A stretch of DNA of 64,000 nt from Streptomyces sp. CG4 (lineage in GTDB: Bacteria; Actinomycetota; Actinomycetes; Streptomycetales; Streptomycetaceae). Where the stretch lies: assembly GCF_041080655.1 (NCBI RefSeq), contig NZ_CP163525.1, forward strand, positions 3,596,001 to 3,660,000, read 5' to 3'. Below, in pieces: positions 25,109-33,576 of the stretch. Within the stretch, counting starts at the first letter, position 1. The number at the start of each line of letters is the position of its first letter. Position numbers and translations under genes: made by a program. The notes below the pieces were generated by a model that saw only the letters and a program-made list of their open reading frames with translations, was not told where the DNA came from and ran no database searches.

Positions 25109-25633
25109 ATGTCCATCGGTCACACTCTCCTGGGGCTCCTGGAGTCCGGCCCGCGTCACGGTTACGACCTGAAGCGGGCCTTCGACGAGAAGTTCGGTCA
25201 CGACCGGCCGCTGCACTACGGCCAGGTCTACTCCACGATGTCCCGGCTGCTGAAGCACGGCCATGTGGAGGTCGACGGCATCGAGGCGGGCGGCGGCCCC
25301 GAGCGGAAGCGGTACGCCATCACCGACGCCGGCATCACCGACGTCGAGCGCTGGCTCGCGACCCCGGAGAAGCCCGAGGAGTACCTCCAGTCGACCCTGT
25401 ACACCAAGGTCGTCCTCGCGCTGCTGACCCACCGGAACGCGGCCGACATCCTCGACGCCCAGCGCTCCGAGCACCTGCGCAGCATGCGGATCCTGACCGA
25501 CCGCAAGCGCAAGGGCGATCTCGCGGACCAGCTGATCTGCGACCACGCCCTGTTCCACCTGGAGGCCGATCTGCGCTGGCTGGAACTGACCGCCGCGCGC
25601 CTGGACAAGCTCCGTGAGGCGGTGGCCAAGTGA
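25109..25633 (+). CDS. PadR-family transcriptional regulator
   Basis: A 174-aa protein with the PadR winged helix (HTLLGLLESGPRHGYDLKRAF, YGQVYSTMSRLLKHGHVEV, RKRYAITDAG) and a C-terminal helical dimerisation domain. It heads an operon with the ABC transporter genes (GTGA overlap with the ATPase), so it most likely represses its own transporter until an unknown ligand binds. Confidence 0.93.
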   Translation: MSIGHTLLGLLESGPRHGYDLKRAFDEKFGHDRPLHYGQVYSTMSRLLKHGHVEVDGIEAGGGPERKRYAITDAGITDVERWLATPEKPEEYLQSTLYTKVVLALLTHRNAADILDAQRSEHLRSMRILTDRKRKGDLADQLICDHALFHLEADLRWLELTAARLDKLREAVAK

Positions 25634-26322
25634 CCCCTCCCCCCGCCGGCTCCCTGCTCACCGCCGAGAACCTGCGCAAGGCCTACGGCCCCACGGTCGC
25701 GCTGGACGGCGCCGAGTTCTCCATCCACCCCGGCGAGGTCGTCGCCGTGATGGGCCCCTCCGGCTCCGGCAAGTCGACGCTGCTGCACTGCCTCGCCGGC
25801 ATCGTGCCGCCCGACTCCGGGTCCATCGTCTACGACGGCCGCGAACTGGCCGGCATGAGCGACGCCGAGCGCAGCGCCCTCCGGCGCTCCGAGTTCGGCT
25901 TCGTCTTCCAGTTCGGGCAGCTGGTGCCCGAGTTGACCTGCGTGGAGAACGTGGCCCTGCCGCTGCGGCTGAACGGCACCTCCCGCAAGCAGGCCGAGAA
26001 GGCCGCGCTCGCCTGGATGGAGCGCCTGGAGGTGGACGACCTCAAGGGCAAGCGGCCCGGCGAGGTCTCCGGCGGCCAGGGGCAGCGCGTCGCCGTGGCG
26101 CGGGCGCTGGTCACCGAACCGCGCGTGGTGTTCGCCGACGAACCGACCGGCGCGCTCGACTCCCTCAACGGCGAGCGCGTGATGGAGCTGCTGACCGACG
26201 CGGCCCGCTCCGCCAACGCGGCCGTCGTCCTGGTCACGCACGAGGCCCGGGTGGCCGCCTACTCCGACCGGGAGATCGTCGTACGTGACGGCAAGTCGCG
26301 GGACATGGAGCGCGCGCTGTGA
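25630..26322 (+). CDS. ABC transporter ATP-binding protein (MacB/LolD type)
   Basis: A 230-aa ATPase: Walker A GPSGSGKST, Q-loop, signature VSGGQGQRVAVARAL, Walker B VVFADEPTGALDS and the H-loop THEAR. Sequence type matches the partners of FtsX-like permeases. GTG start overlaps the PadR stop, and its own stop overlaps the permease start. Confidence 0.95.
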   Translation: MTPPPAGSLLTAENLRKAYGPTVALDGAEFSIHPGEVVAVMGPSGSGKSTLLHCLAGIVPPDSGSIVYDGRELAGMSDAERSALRRSEFGFVFQFGQLVPELTCVENVALPLRLNGTSRKQAEKAALAWMERLEVDDLKGKRPGEVSGGQGQRVAVARALVTEPRVVFADEPTGALDSLNGERVMELLTDAARSANAAVVLVTHEARVAAYSDREIVVRDGKSRDMERAL

Positions 26323-28664
26323 TGACACGTCGATGGGCACGGGACCTGTCCATGGGCGTCCGGTTCGCCGTCACCGGCGGGCGCGAGGGCTGGATCCGGA
26401 TGCTGCTGACGGCGGTCGGCGTCGGCCTGGGCGTGGCGCTGCTGCTGCTGACGACCGCGATCCCGAACGCGCTGGCGGTACGGGACCAGCGCAACGACGC
26501 CCGCCAGGACTACACCTACGGCCAGCACCGGCCGAAGGCCGCGAACACCCTGGTGATATCCGACGCCGACACGACGTACCACGGCAAGGACGTCCGCGGC
26601 CGGCTGGTGCAGCCCGAAGGGCCGCGGGCACCGCTCGCCCCGGGCCTGTCGAAGTACCCGGCGCCGGGCGAGATGGTCGTCTCCCCCGCCCTGAAGGACC
26701 TGCTCGGCTCCGGTGACGGCAAGCTGCTGCGCGAGCGACTGCCGTACCGGATCACCGGGACGATCGGCGAGAGAGGGCTGGTCGGTTCGCAGGAGCTCGC
26801 CTACTACGCGGGCGCGAAGAACCTGGCCCCACGCATCGACACCTACCGGACGGCCCGGATCACCGCGTTCGGGCGCCCGGACACCTCGCCCTCCACCAAC
26901 CCGATGGACCCGGTCCTGATCCTGCTGGTGCTGGTCGTCTTCGCGGTGCTGCTGATGCCGGTCGCCGTGTTCATCGCCACCGCCGTACGGTTCGGCGGCG
27001 AGCGGCGCGACCGCAGGCTGGCCGCGCTGCGGCTGGTGGGCTCGGACAGCCGGATGACCCGGCGGATCGCGGCGGGCGAGGCACTCGCCGGAGCGCTCGT
27101 CGGACTCGCCTTCGGCACCGGCTTCTTCCTGCTCGGGCGCGACCTCGCGGGCTCGGTCGAGGTCGTCGGCATCAGCGTGTTCCCCAGCTACCTCAACCCC
27201 TCGCCCGCGCTGGCCGCCCTGGTCGCGATCGCCGTTCCGGCGGCGGCGGTGCTGGTCACGCTGTTCGCGCTGCGCGGGGTGGTCATCGAACCGCTGGGCG
27301 TGGTCCGTGCGGCCAAGCCCACGCGTCGCCGGCTGTGGTGGCGGCTGCTGCTGCCGCTGGGCGGACTGGCGTGCCTCACGCCGATGGTCGGACAGGGCCG
27401 GAACAACGGCAACTTCAACCAGTACCTGGTGATCGGCGGCGTCCTGCTGCTGCTCGTCGGCGTCACCGCGCTGCTGCCGTGGGTCGTCGAGGCGGTCGTG
27501 GCCCGGCTGGGCCGGGGCGGTGTCGCCTGGCAACTGGCCGTACGGAGGCTGCAGTTGAGCAGCGGTACGGCGGCGCGCATGGTGAACGGCATCGCCGTCG
27601 CGGTGGCCGGGGCGATCGCGCTGCAGATGCTGTTCGCGGGCGTCGAGGGCGACTACACCAAGTCCACCGCGCGGGACACCGACCGGGCGCAGATGCAGGC
27701 CAGCCTGCCCCGGGGGGTTCCCTTCCTCCCGGCCGCCGAGAAGTTCGCCGCGACCAGGGGCGTACGGAAGGCCATTGCGCTGGGCAGCACCGAACTGGGC
27801 GACCGGCGCTGGAGCCCCGACAAGGGGCCGGACAACAGCGTCGGACTCACCGTCGGCACCTGTGCTTCGCTGCGTGCGATGGCCGACCTGCCGACCTGCC
27901 GTGACGGGGACGTCTTCGCGGTGACCGGCGGGGACCGGGACGCCGACGTGGCGAAGCTGGCCCGGCCCGGCCGCACGCTCCACCTCGACGCGAGCAACGG
28001 CACGGGCGGCGGCCCGGACGTCGTGTGGACCGTACCGGGCGACCTGAAGCGGGGGCGCGCGCTCACCGGTCTCACCGGGTACAAGGAGAGCGGCGTGCTG
28101 ATGACACCGGCGGCCGTGTCCCAGCGGATGAGCGCCACGCTGACCGGATCGGTGTTCCTCTCGATGGACATGTCGCTGCCGGACGCCGGCGAATACGTCC
28201 GCAACACGGCCGCGCGGATCGACCCGCTGGCGGACGCGATGGTCTGGTCGGCCACCGAGCGGTCGCAGCGGTTCACCTCCATCCGCACCGGTACGTTCGC
28301 CGGCGCCATCTGTGTGCTGGCGCTGATCGGCGCGAGCCTGCTGGTCTCCCAGCTGGAGCAGCTGCGTGAGCGCAGGAAGCTGTTGTCGTCGCTGGTCGCC
28401 TTCGGCACCCGGCGGCGCACGCTGAGCATGTCGGTGCTGTGGCAGACGGCGATCCCGATCGCCCTGGGCCTGCTGCTCGCCTCGGCCGTCGGACTGACAC
28501 TGGGCGCGGTCCTGCTGAATATGGCGGGCGCGACGGTCGGCGTGGACTGGTCGAGCGTGCTGTCCCTGACCGGCGCCGGCGCGGCGGTGGTCCTCACGGT
28601 CACGGCACTGAGCCTGCCGCCGCTGATCCGGATGATGCGCCCGGAGGGGCTGCGGACCGAGTAG
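26319..28664 (+). CDS. FtsX-like ABC transporter permease
   Basis: A 781-aa permease with two FtsX domains. Helices: one N-terminal (about 27-48), three around 205-335, a central hydrophobic block (about 345-395 and 430-450) and three at the C-terminus (about 660-770). Large extracytoplasmic loops lie at about 50-200 and 460-650. It works with the upstream ATPase in lipoprotein release, peptide export or antibiotic resistance; substrate unknown. The start overlaps the ATPase stop. Confidence 0.92.
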   Translation: MMTRRWARDLSMGVRFAVTGGREGWIRMLLTAVGVGLGVALLLLTTAIPNALAVRDQRNDARQDYTYGQHRPKAANTLVISDADTTYHGKDVRGRLVQPEGPRAPLAPGLSKYPAPGEMVVSPALKDLLGSGDGKLLRERLPYRITGTIGERGLVGSQELAYYAGAKNLAPRIDTYRTARITAFGRPDTSPSTNPMDPVLILLVLVVFAVLLMPVAVFIATAVRFGGERRDRRLAALRLVGSDSRMTRRIAAGEALAGALVGLAFGTGFFLLGRDLAGSVEVVGISVFPSYLNPSPALAALVAIAVPAAAVLVTLFALRGVVIEPLGVVRAAKPTRRRLWWRLLLPLGGLACLTPMVGQGRNNGNFNQYLVIGGVLLLLVGVTALLPWVVEAVVARLGRGGVAWQLAVRRLQLSSGTAARMVNGIAVAVAGAIALQMLFAGVEGDYTKSTARDTDRAQMQASLPRGVPFLPAAEKFAATRGVRKAIALGSTELGDRRWSPDKGPDNSVGLTVGTCASLRAMADLPTCRDGDVFAVTGGDRDADVAKLARPGRTLHLDASNGTGGGPDVVWTVPGDLKRGRALTGLTGYKESGVLMTPAAVSQRMSATLTGSVFLSMDMSLPDAGEYVRNTAARIDPLADAMVWSATERSQRFTSIRTGTFAGAICVLALIGASLLVSQLEQLRERRKLLSSLVAFGTRRRTLSMSVLWQTAIPIALGLLLASAVGLTLGAVLLNMAGATVGVDWSSVLSLTGAGAAVVLTVTALSLPPLIRMMRPEGLRTE

Positions 28665-28713
28665 ACGGAGTAGGCGGCACAGCCGCCACTCCGGAATCAC
28701 CCTCCCCGGAGTG

Positions 28714-29712
28714 CTAGTCCAGCACCCGCACCGGAAGTGAACGCAGCGCTCCGCGCAGGGCCGAGGCGAGCTCCTCGTACTCCGCGGAGCGCGCCGCCCC
28801 GGCTCTCATGGCGAGGGCGACCCGGCGGCTCGGGGCGGGTTCGGCGAACGCGCCGGTGAGGAGCTGGCTGCTGCGGGTCGTCTCCAGCTTCAGCGCCGTA
28901 CGCGGGAGCAGCGTGCAGCCGAGACCGCCGGCGACGAGTTGGACGAGGGTGGAGAGCCCGGCGGCTGTCGTGGTCACCGGCGCGCCCTCCCGTCGCCCAC
29001 CACCACCCTCAACCGAGGGGCTTCGCCCCGCCCCCTTGATTTCCCGCCCGGCCTCCCGGCAGATGTCGAGGGCCTGGTCGCGCAGGCAGTGGCCCTCGTC
29101 CAGGAGCAGCAGGTTCAGCTCCTTCAGGGCCTCGCGCGGGATGCCCTCGCGGCCGCCGAGCCAGTGGTCGAGCGGGGTGACGAGCACGAAGTCCTCGTCG
29201 AACAGCGGGAGTTCGACGACCCCGGGCACCCCGAGCGGGACCGCCAGCAACAGCAGGTCCAGGCGGCCGGAGTTGAGCCCTTCCAGCAGGCTGGCGGTCT
29301 GCTCCTCGTGCACCTGCAGGTCGAGATGCGGATAGCGCTCGTGCACCAGCCGCAGCACGGTCGGCAGCAGATACGGCGCGACGGTCGGGATCACCCCGAG
29401 GCGCAGGACGCCCGTGAACGGCGCCCGGACCGCCTCGGCCTCCTCCAGCAGCGCCCCGACCGCGTCCAGCACCGCCTTCGTCCGCACCGCGAGGCGCTCA
29501 CCGGCGGGCGAGAGCAGCACCTTGCGCGTCGTACGCTCGAGAAGGGTCACCCCGAGGATCTCCTCCAGGGCCGAGACCGCGCCCGACAGGGCGGGCTGGC
29601 TCATCCCGATGGCGGCCGCCGCGTCCCGGAAGTGCAGATGCTCGGCCACGGCGGCGAAGGCCCGCAGCTGGGCGAGGCTCGGCTGCCTCCGCTTGCCGTT
29701 ACTGATGGTCAC
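28714..29712 (-). CDS. oxyR: OxyR, hydrogen peroxide-sensing LysR-type regulator
   Basis: A 332-aa LysR protein: N-terminal HTH (LAQLRAFAAVAEHLHFRDAA), then a regulatory domain with the redox pair GHCLRDQALDIC (Cys209, Cys218; same spacing as in E. coli OxyR). It activates ahpC and other peroxide genes when oxidised. GTG at 29710-29712 is chosen as the start. Residues about 224-244 are an unusual Gly/Arg/Ser-rich stretch after Cys218, encoded by DNA with a GGGGC-TTC-GCCCC hairpin. Its divergent target ahpC is disrupted by a mobile element. Confidence 0.93.
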   Translation of the reverse strand: MTISNGKRRQPSLAQLRAFAAVAEHLHFRDAAAAIGMSQPALSGAVSALEEILGVTLLERTTRKVLLSPAGERLAVRTKAVLDAVGALLEEAEAVRAPFTGVLRLGVIPTVAPYLLPTVLRLVHERYPHLDLQVHEEQTASLLEGLNSGRLDLLLLAVPLGVPGVVELPLFDEDFVLVTPLDHWLGGREGIPREALKELNLLLLDEGHCLRDQALDICREAGREIKGAGRSPSVEGGGGRREGAPVTTTAAGLSTLVQLVAGGLGCTLLPRTALKLETTRSSQLLTGAFAEPAPSRRVALAMRAGAARSAEYEELASALRGALRSLPVRVLD

Positions 29713-29845
29713 TGATAACCACCTCCGATCAACATGACCGAGTATAGCTATTTCCCTAATCAATCCAGCCTGTGCCACCATCGACACCGTCCAACCCATG
29801 GGAAAGATCCTCAAAAGGGGTCTTTCTTCGCTGCAAGGAGAGCGT
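29713..29845. promoter_or_regulatory. oxyR-ahpC divergent control region
   Basis: An AT-rich stretch (about 29726-29762) with GATCAACATGACC, TATAGCTATTT and CCTAATCAATC holds the likely OxyR site and both promoters. AAGGAG (29835-29840) is the ribosome site for the stranded ahpC start. Because of the insertion this promoter now drives only the ahpC fragment and, by read-through, the element. Confidence 0.6.
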
Positions 29846-29989
29846 GTGCTCACTGTCGGTGACAAGTTCCCCGAGTTCGAACTGACCGCCTGCGTCTCGC
29901 TGGAGAAGGGCAAGGAGTTCGAGCAGATCCACCACAAGTCCTACGAGGGCAAGTGGCTGGTCGTGTTCGCATGGCCGAAGGCAAGCTAA
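29846..29989 (+). pseudogene. ahpC: stranded 5' fragment of native ahpC
   Basis: From GTG 29846 the frame encodes the first 45 residues of AhpC (LTVGDKFPEFELTACVSLE to WLVVFAWPK), then runs into element DNA and stops after AS (TAA 29987-29989). It lacks the peroxidatic Cys. It has kept a good ribosome site and the OxyR-controlled promoter, so a 47-residue peptide may still be made on peroxide induction. The matching downstream part is at the element's right end. Confidence 0.9.
29972..29981. other. attL core
   Basis: TGGCCGAAGG within TTCGC-A-TGGCCGAAGG. Left of it is native ahpC; right is element DNA (CAAGCTAAATACAC). Confidence 0.8.
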
Positions 29990-30106
29990 ATACACTTCTA
30001 GCTTGTCGAACCTGAGTGCGATACTGGCGCTCGGGGAAGCTGCTTGTAGGCCGCTGACCAGCATGGACACCTGCGTCAGCGCAGCAAGCAGACAGGGAAC
30101 ACACCG

Positions 30107-31717
30107 TTGGTAGTTCTCCAAGAGATCGTCTCGGACACCTGCATACCTCTCGGCATGTACCGCCGAGTCTCCTTCGACAAGGCCCTTGCAGGCGTCGAGT
30201 CAACGTGGCGTGAGGTCCAGGAGCAGGTCAAGGAGCAAGAGCAAGCGATCCGCTTCCTTGCAGAGCATGACCCCGAGCTGGTTCGTAAGGGCGCTGTCAT
30301 CGTCCGCGACTACTGCGACAACGACACGCCAGCCTCCGATCCGTTCATCGTGCGGGAAGACTTCGAGGCCATGCTGCGGGACCTCGAAGCGGGAGTGATC
30401 AAGGGATTCCTCTTCCTCCACTCCGACCGGTTGGCCCGCCTCGTCTACGATGCCGCTCGCATCTGCCGCATCTTCGAGATGCACCCCGACTACATCGGCC
30501 GCTCCGTTGAGGGCAGCGTCGACCTCTCAACCATCGAAGGCCGAGGCATGTTCGTCATGCAGGCCACCATGGGCAACATGGAGATCGGCAACATCAAGCG
30601 CCGAACCAGCCGGACGAACCGTCGCATCGCCAACAAGGGCGTCATGCACGGGGCGCCCCGCCCCTTCGGATGGAGCGAAGACAGGAAGACCCTGCACGAG
30701 ACAGAGGCCCCCTTCCTACTCAAGGCGATCAAGGCCGTCCCTGGCGGCCTGAAAGTCGGGACTTTCCGCAGGCAGCTCACGGAGTTCGGTTACGAGCCTC
30801 GGACGACTAAGCGATCTCGCACAGAGGGAGGCCGAGAGATCCAGCACAGTGCCGCCGAAGCGATCCTGACGAACCCGCGCAACGCCGGGTTCCGCATGTA
30901 CGCCCCTCAGGAAGAGCGGCGGGCTGCTGGCCGCCTGTGGCTCCCGGACTACATCGTTCTCGACTCCGAGGGACACCCGGTCACAGGTGACTGGGAAGCC
31001 GCGTGCACACCTGCCGATTACTGGGCCTGCGTCAACGAGATCAAGCGGCGCAAGGACGGGAACAAGGAAGGCAAGCAGGAACCCCACGACACCAGCACCA
31101 AATACTTCCTCTCAGGCATCGCACGATGCGGGAAGTGCCTCACGCCGATGTACCAGAACCCTTACACCAAGGGAACAGCCAACTATGAGCGCTACGGTTT
31201 CCGGTACGCATGCCTGAGCACCTACGGTGGTTGCGGCGGAGTCACGCGGGTTGGCCCGCCCGTTGACGATCTGGTTGAGTCCGTGTTCCTCCTGGGGACC
31301 CGCGAAGGACTCGGTGAGGCTGTCAAGAAGCTGGCGGCCGAAGAGATCGATGAGACGATCCATGACGCGCGCCTGGATGAGATCGCCAAGGAGATGGACG
31401 ACGTACGGCAGCGCCGACGCGAGAAACGCATCTCCATGGGTGAGTCTCTGGACGCCATCGAAGAGCTTGAGGCCGAGCGGACAGAGCTTCAGGCCAAGCG
31501 CGGGAAGCTTGCACTTCGTAAGAAGAAAAAGAAACTGCTGTCTTCCGATGCCCTGGCCGACTGGAACGACCTGGCCATGGAGGAGAAGCGGACCCGACTC
31601 CTTCAGAGCATCAGGTCTGTAGTCATCCACCCAGTCGGAAGAGGCAAGAGGTTCGATCCCGAGTTCATCGAGATCGTATGGCACGAGGAACCAGAAGAAG
31701 AAAAGGCCGACACCTAA
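30107..31717 (+). CDS. int: large serine recombinase (integrase)
   Basis: A 536-aa site-specific recombinase. Catalytic domain (about 17-160) with MYRRVS (Ser22, nucleophile), DYCDNDTPASDP, and FLHSDRLARLVYD; recombinase domain (about 185-310; NKGVMHGAPRPFGW, ILTNPRNAGFRMYAP); zinc ribbon (CGKC at about 339-342 and the later Cys pair CLSTYGGCGG); coiled coil (about 425-490). Start is either a TTG near 30107 or ATG 30155 (MYRRVS); neither has a clear ribosome site. Next to attL, as usual for integrase genes. Confidence 0.92.
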   Translation: MVVLQEIVSDTCIPLGMYRRVSFDKALAGVESTWREVQEQVKEQEQAIRFLAEHDPELVRKGAVIVRDYCDNDTPASDPFIVREDFEAMLRDLEAGVIKGFLFLHSDRLARLVYDAARICRIFEMHPDYIGRSVEGSVDLSTIEGRGMFVMQATMGNMEIGNIKRRTSRTNRRIANKGVMHGAPRPFGWSEDRKTLHETEAPFLLKAIKAVPGGLKVGTFRRQLTEFGYEPRTTKRSRTEGGREIQHSAAEAILTNPRNAGFRMYAPQEERRAAGRLWLPDYIVLDSEGHPVTGDWEAACTPADYWACVNEIKRRKDGNKEGKQEPHDTSTKYFLSGIARCGKCLTPMYQNPYTKGTANYERYGFRYACLSTYGGCGGVTRVGPPVDDLVESVFLLGTREGLGEAVKKLAAEEIDETIHDARLDEIAKEMDDVRQRRREKRISMGESLDAIEELEAERTELQAKRGKLALRKKKKKLLSSDALADWNDLAMEEKRTRLLQSIRSVVIHPVGRGKRFDPEFIEIVWHEEPEEEKADT

Positions 31718-31726
31718 AGTGAAAAG

Positions 31727-31754
31727 AGAGCCCTCCCTGAGAAGGGAGGGCTCT
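31727..31754. terminator. intrinsic terminator after integrase
   Basis: AGAGCCCTCCCT (31727-31738) pairs with AGGGAGGGCTCT (31743-31754), loop GAGA, then a T-rich tail TCTTATTT. It is shared by the integrase and the convergent small gene. Confidence 0.9.
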
Positions 31755-31756
31755 TC

Positions 31757-31921
31757 TTATTTGGCGACCGGCTTCAGCCCCCACGTCTTCATCACACGTG
31801 CGCGCCAAGCCTCGCTGCGTTCAGGCATCTTGGCTAGTTCGCGCGCCAACCATTCTTCCTTCGTCAAGGCCCCCTCCCACGAGCGATGGGCACAGCGGTC
31901 ACAACCCATCCAGCCAGCCAC
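31757..31921 (-). CDS. 54-aa CxxC protein next to integrase, candidate directionality factor
   Basis: A small minus-strand gene from GTG 31919-31921 to TAA 31757-31759. The peptide begins MAGWMGCDRCAHRSWEGALT and continues with a charged helix (KEEWLARELAKMPERSEAW) to GLKPVAK. CDRC-x-H looks like a zinc knuckle. ATG 31909 is an alternative start. It is convergent with integrase, ends at the shared terminator, and its start abuts the first operator palindrome. The place and size suit a recombination directionality factor or small regulator; I recognise no family. Confidence 0.6.
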   Translation of the reverse strand: MAGWMGCDRCAHRSWEGALTKEEWLARELAKMPERSEAWRARVMKTWGLKPVAK

Positions 31922-32036
31922 TCATCCGGATGAGTTGGACGATCATCGTCGCCCTGCCACTGGATCCAGGTCAACCACATATCCGGATGAGTTGCTGAGT
32001 GACTGGTCAGGTGGTCAACCACATATCCTCATGAGT
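31921..32036. promoter_or_regulatory. operator array between the small gene and the GntR gene
   Basis: Box 1 CTCATCCGGATGAG (31921-31934) is a perfect palindrome. Boxes 2 and 3 are the 24-bp direct repeats 31969-31992 and 32013-32036, both starting GGTCAACCACATATCC and ending ATGAGT. All share an ATCC-NN-ATGAG core. They flank the promoters of the small gene (minus) and the GntR gene (plus) and are the likely binding sites of the GntR protein. Confidence 0.7.
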
Positions 32037-32105
32037 GGCCGCGCCTGCCCCACCGGCCACTGACAAGCAACGCCGCACCCATGCCATCCCGGAAGGGCAC
32101 AAGCC

Positions 32106-32909
32106 ATGGCAATCCGAGAGCACATCGAACGCGCACCGGCCATGTATATGCAGGTAGCCCAGCGCATCGCCGATGACATCCGGCGAGGCCGCTACAAGCC
32201 CGGTGAGTTGCTGCCGTCCGAGACTCAGATGGTGGCGATGTACGGGATCGGTAAGCACACCGCACGGGCCGCCGTCGCCGAGTTGCGCCGCATGGGACTG
32301 GCCGAGTCCCAGCAGGGCAAGGGCAGCATCGTCCTTCCCTCCGCAGGTGTCCTGCCCGCCACCCAGGTTGTTCGCTCCATCCACCGTACGACAAAGGGGA
32401 GTTGGAGCCTGCCGGAGGCAATCGAGGCGGAGCCGCCCGCCGTCAGCAGGACCACACTCGACGGGCCTCCGGCACTGCTGTTGGACCAGCAGGACCAGGA
32501 CGCCATCAGTGTGGACCGCCTGATCCACGATCCGGCCACCGGCGCCCGCATGGCCCACCGTGTTCTGATCCCGATGGCCACCGCAGCCGACGTTCCTTCA
32601 CTCGCCGAGCAGCCCGACGCCGAGGTAAGCGACCTGTACCAACAGCTTGCCGACGCTGGACTCAGCTTGTCCTTCACCGAGCATGTCACCGCCCGCACTC
32701 CGTACCCCGATGAACGGACGGCGCTCGGACTCAGCGACGCCAGCCCTCTCCTGATCACCTACCGCGTGACCGGCGATGCGGACCAGGACCGCCCGCTGCT
32801 GTGCGAGGAGCTGAAGGCCCCCGCCAGTACATGCCAGCTCACCTACCCCATGACGCCGACGAAGGCAGCCGCCGGACGCGCCACCCGACGCCGATCCCAA
32901 TCGGAGTAA
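32106..32909 (+). CDS. GntR-family regulator with UTRA domain (KorSA-like)
   Basis: A 267-aa protein. Winged helix at about 12-78 (MYMQVAQRIADDIRRGRYKPG, LLPSETQMVAMYGIGKHTARAAVAELRRMG, quoted in parts) and a UTRA ligand-binding domain (about 105-255; SVDRLIHDPATGARMAHRVLIP). Regulators of this type repress excision/transfer genes in actinomycete integrative elements (pSAM2 KorSA). The operator-like repeats just upstream suggest autorepression and control of the small minus-strand gene. Confidence 0.88.
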   Translation: MAIREHIERAPAMYMQVAQRIADDIRRGRYKPGELLPSETQMVAMYGIGKHTARAAVAELRRMGLAESQQGKGSIVLPSAGVLPATQVVRSIHRTTKGSWSLPEAIEAEPPAVSRTTLDGPPALLLDQQDQDAISVDRLIHDPATGARMAHRVLIPMATAADVPSLAEQPDAEVSDLYQQLADAGLSLSFTEHVTARTPYPDERTALGLSDASPLLITYRVTGDADQDRPLLCEELKAPASTCQLTYPMTPTKAAAGRATRRRSQSE

Positions 32910-32929
32910 CTTCTCTTTACTTGCTCAAG

Positions 32930-32948
32930 GGCGCGCCTTCGGCGCGCC
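32930..32948. terminator. hairpin after GntR gene, start of a palindrome-rich stretch
   Basis: GGCGCGCC-TTC-GGCGCGCC, perfect 8-bp stem. More short dyads (GGCGGCTCTGGCCGCC, GCGGCCTTCGGCC) follow to about 33015. The gap 32910-33280 has no gene I can support; this cluster could be a terminator or a remnant transfer/replication site. Confidence 0.5.
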
Positions 32949-33280
32949 GGGCGGCTCTGGCCGCCTCGGCCGGGCATGCGGCCTTCGGCCGGTCCCGTCC
33001 GGTCGGCCAGCCGCCCGACACCGCCACCGCACCCGACCAAGCAGCGAAGTCTCCCGCGGAATCGTCGCGAGGGACTTCGTCGTCTGCCCTGTCGGTCATT
33101 GGGGAGGCGAGCTGCATGAAGGCGAAGTCCTTACTCCCCGCCGCCACGGGCTCTGACTCCGCTCACCGGTTTGCCCGTTGATCCTGTCCCGTCCGGCATC
33201 GCACAGCTCGACCCCGCCGACGACCACCGGCGGACTCTGAGCGGAGGTTCACCCCTCTGTGGCCGGGGCCGACGGCCTCC

Positions 33281-33430
33281 GAGGATTTTAGGCAGCCACC
33301 ATGGGGCGAGCCTCGAAGAACAGGGGGCCGATCGGGCTATTGCGGGCAGGTCCCAAAGACTGCCCGATCCGCTGGCGAGCGTAAGGCCCCCTGTTCACTC
33401 GCCCCATGGCAGCTCCAGCCCAAAATCCTC
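33281..33430. repeat. 150-bp nested inverted repeat with alternative apical hairpins
   Basis: Nested arms: GAGGATTTT (33281-33289) with AAAATCCTC (33422-33430); ATGGGGCGAG (33301-33310) with CTCGCCCCAT (33398-33407); AACAGGGGGCC (33319-33329) with GGCCCCCTGTT (33385-33395). At the top two exclusive pairings exist: GATCGGGC (33330-33337) with GCCCGATC (33362-33369), or CGGGCAG (33343-33349) with CTGCCCG (33360-33366). It may be a structured RNA or a cis-acting DNA site of the element. The rest of 33180-33576 shows no gene. Confidence 0.75.
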
Positions 33431-33576
33431 TACGGCCGGCGGCGTGCCCACGCGCAACGTCACGCCACTACAGGCTCAAACAGCAGAGAGCCCCGCCCAT
33501 GACCACCGGGGGGAGGTCACAGACGGGGCAGCCGACGCACTGAGGCATGATTCGCCGTCACTCAGCGCGCCGGGGT

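Noticed and set aside
32801..33181. Plus-strand frame (126 codons) and a minus-strand frame (32917-33147) after the GntR gene
   Set aside because: The first overlaps the GntR 3' end; both cross a cluster of GC palindromes, lack ribosome sites and show no domain. The minus-strand one is uncertain and not fully excluded.
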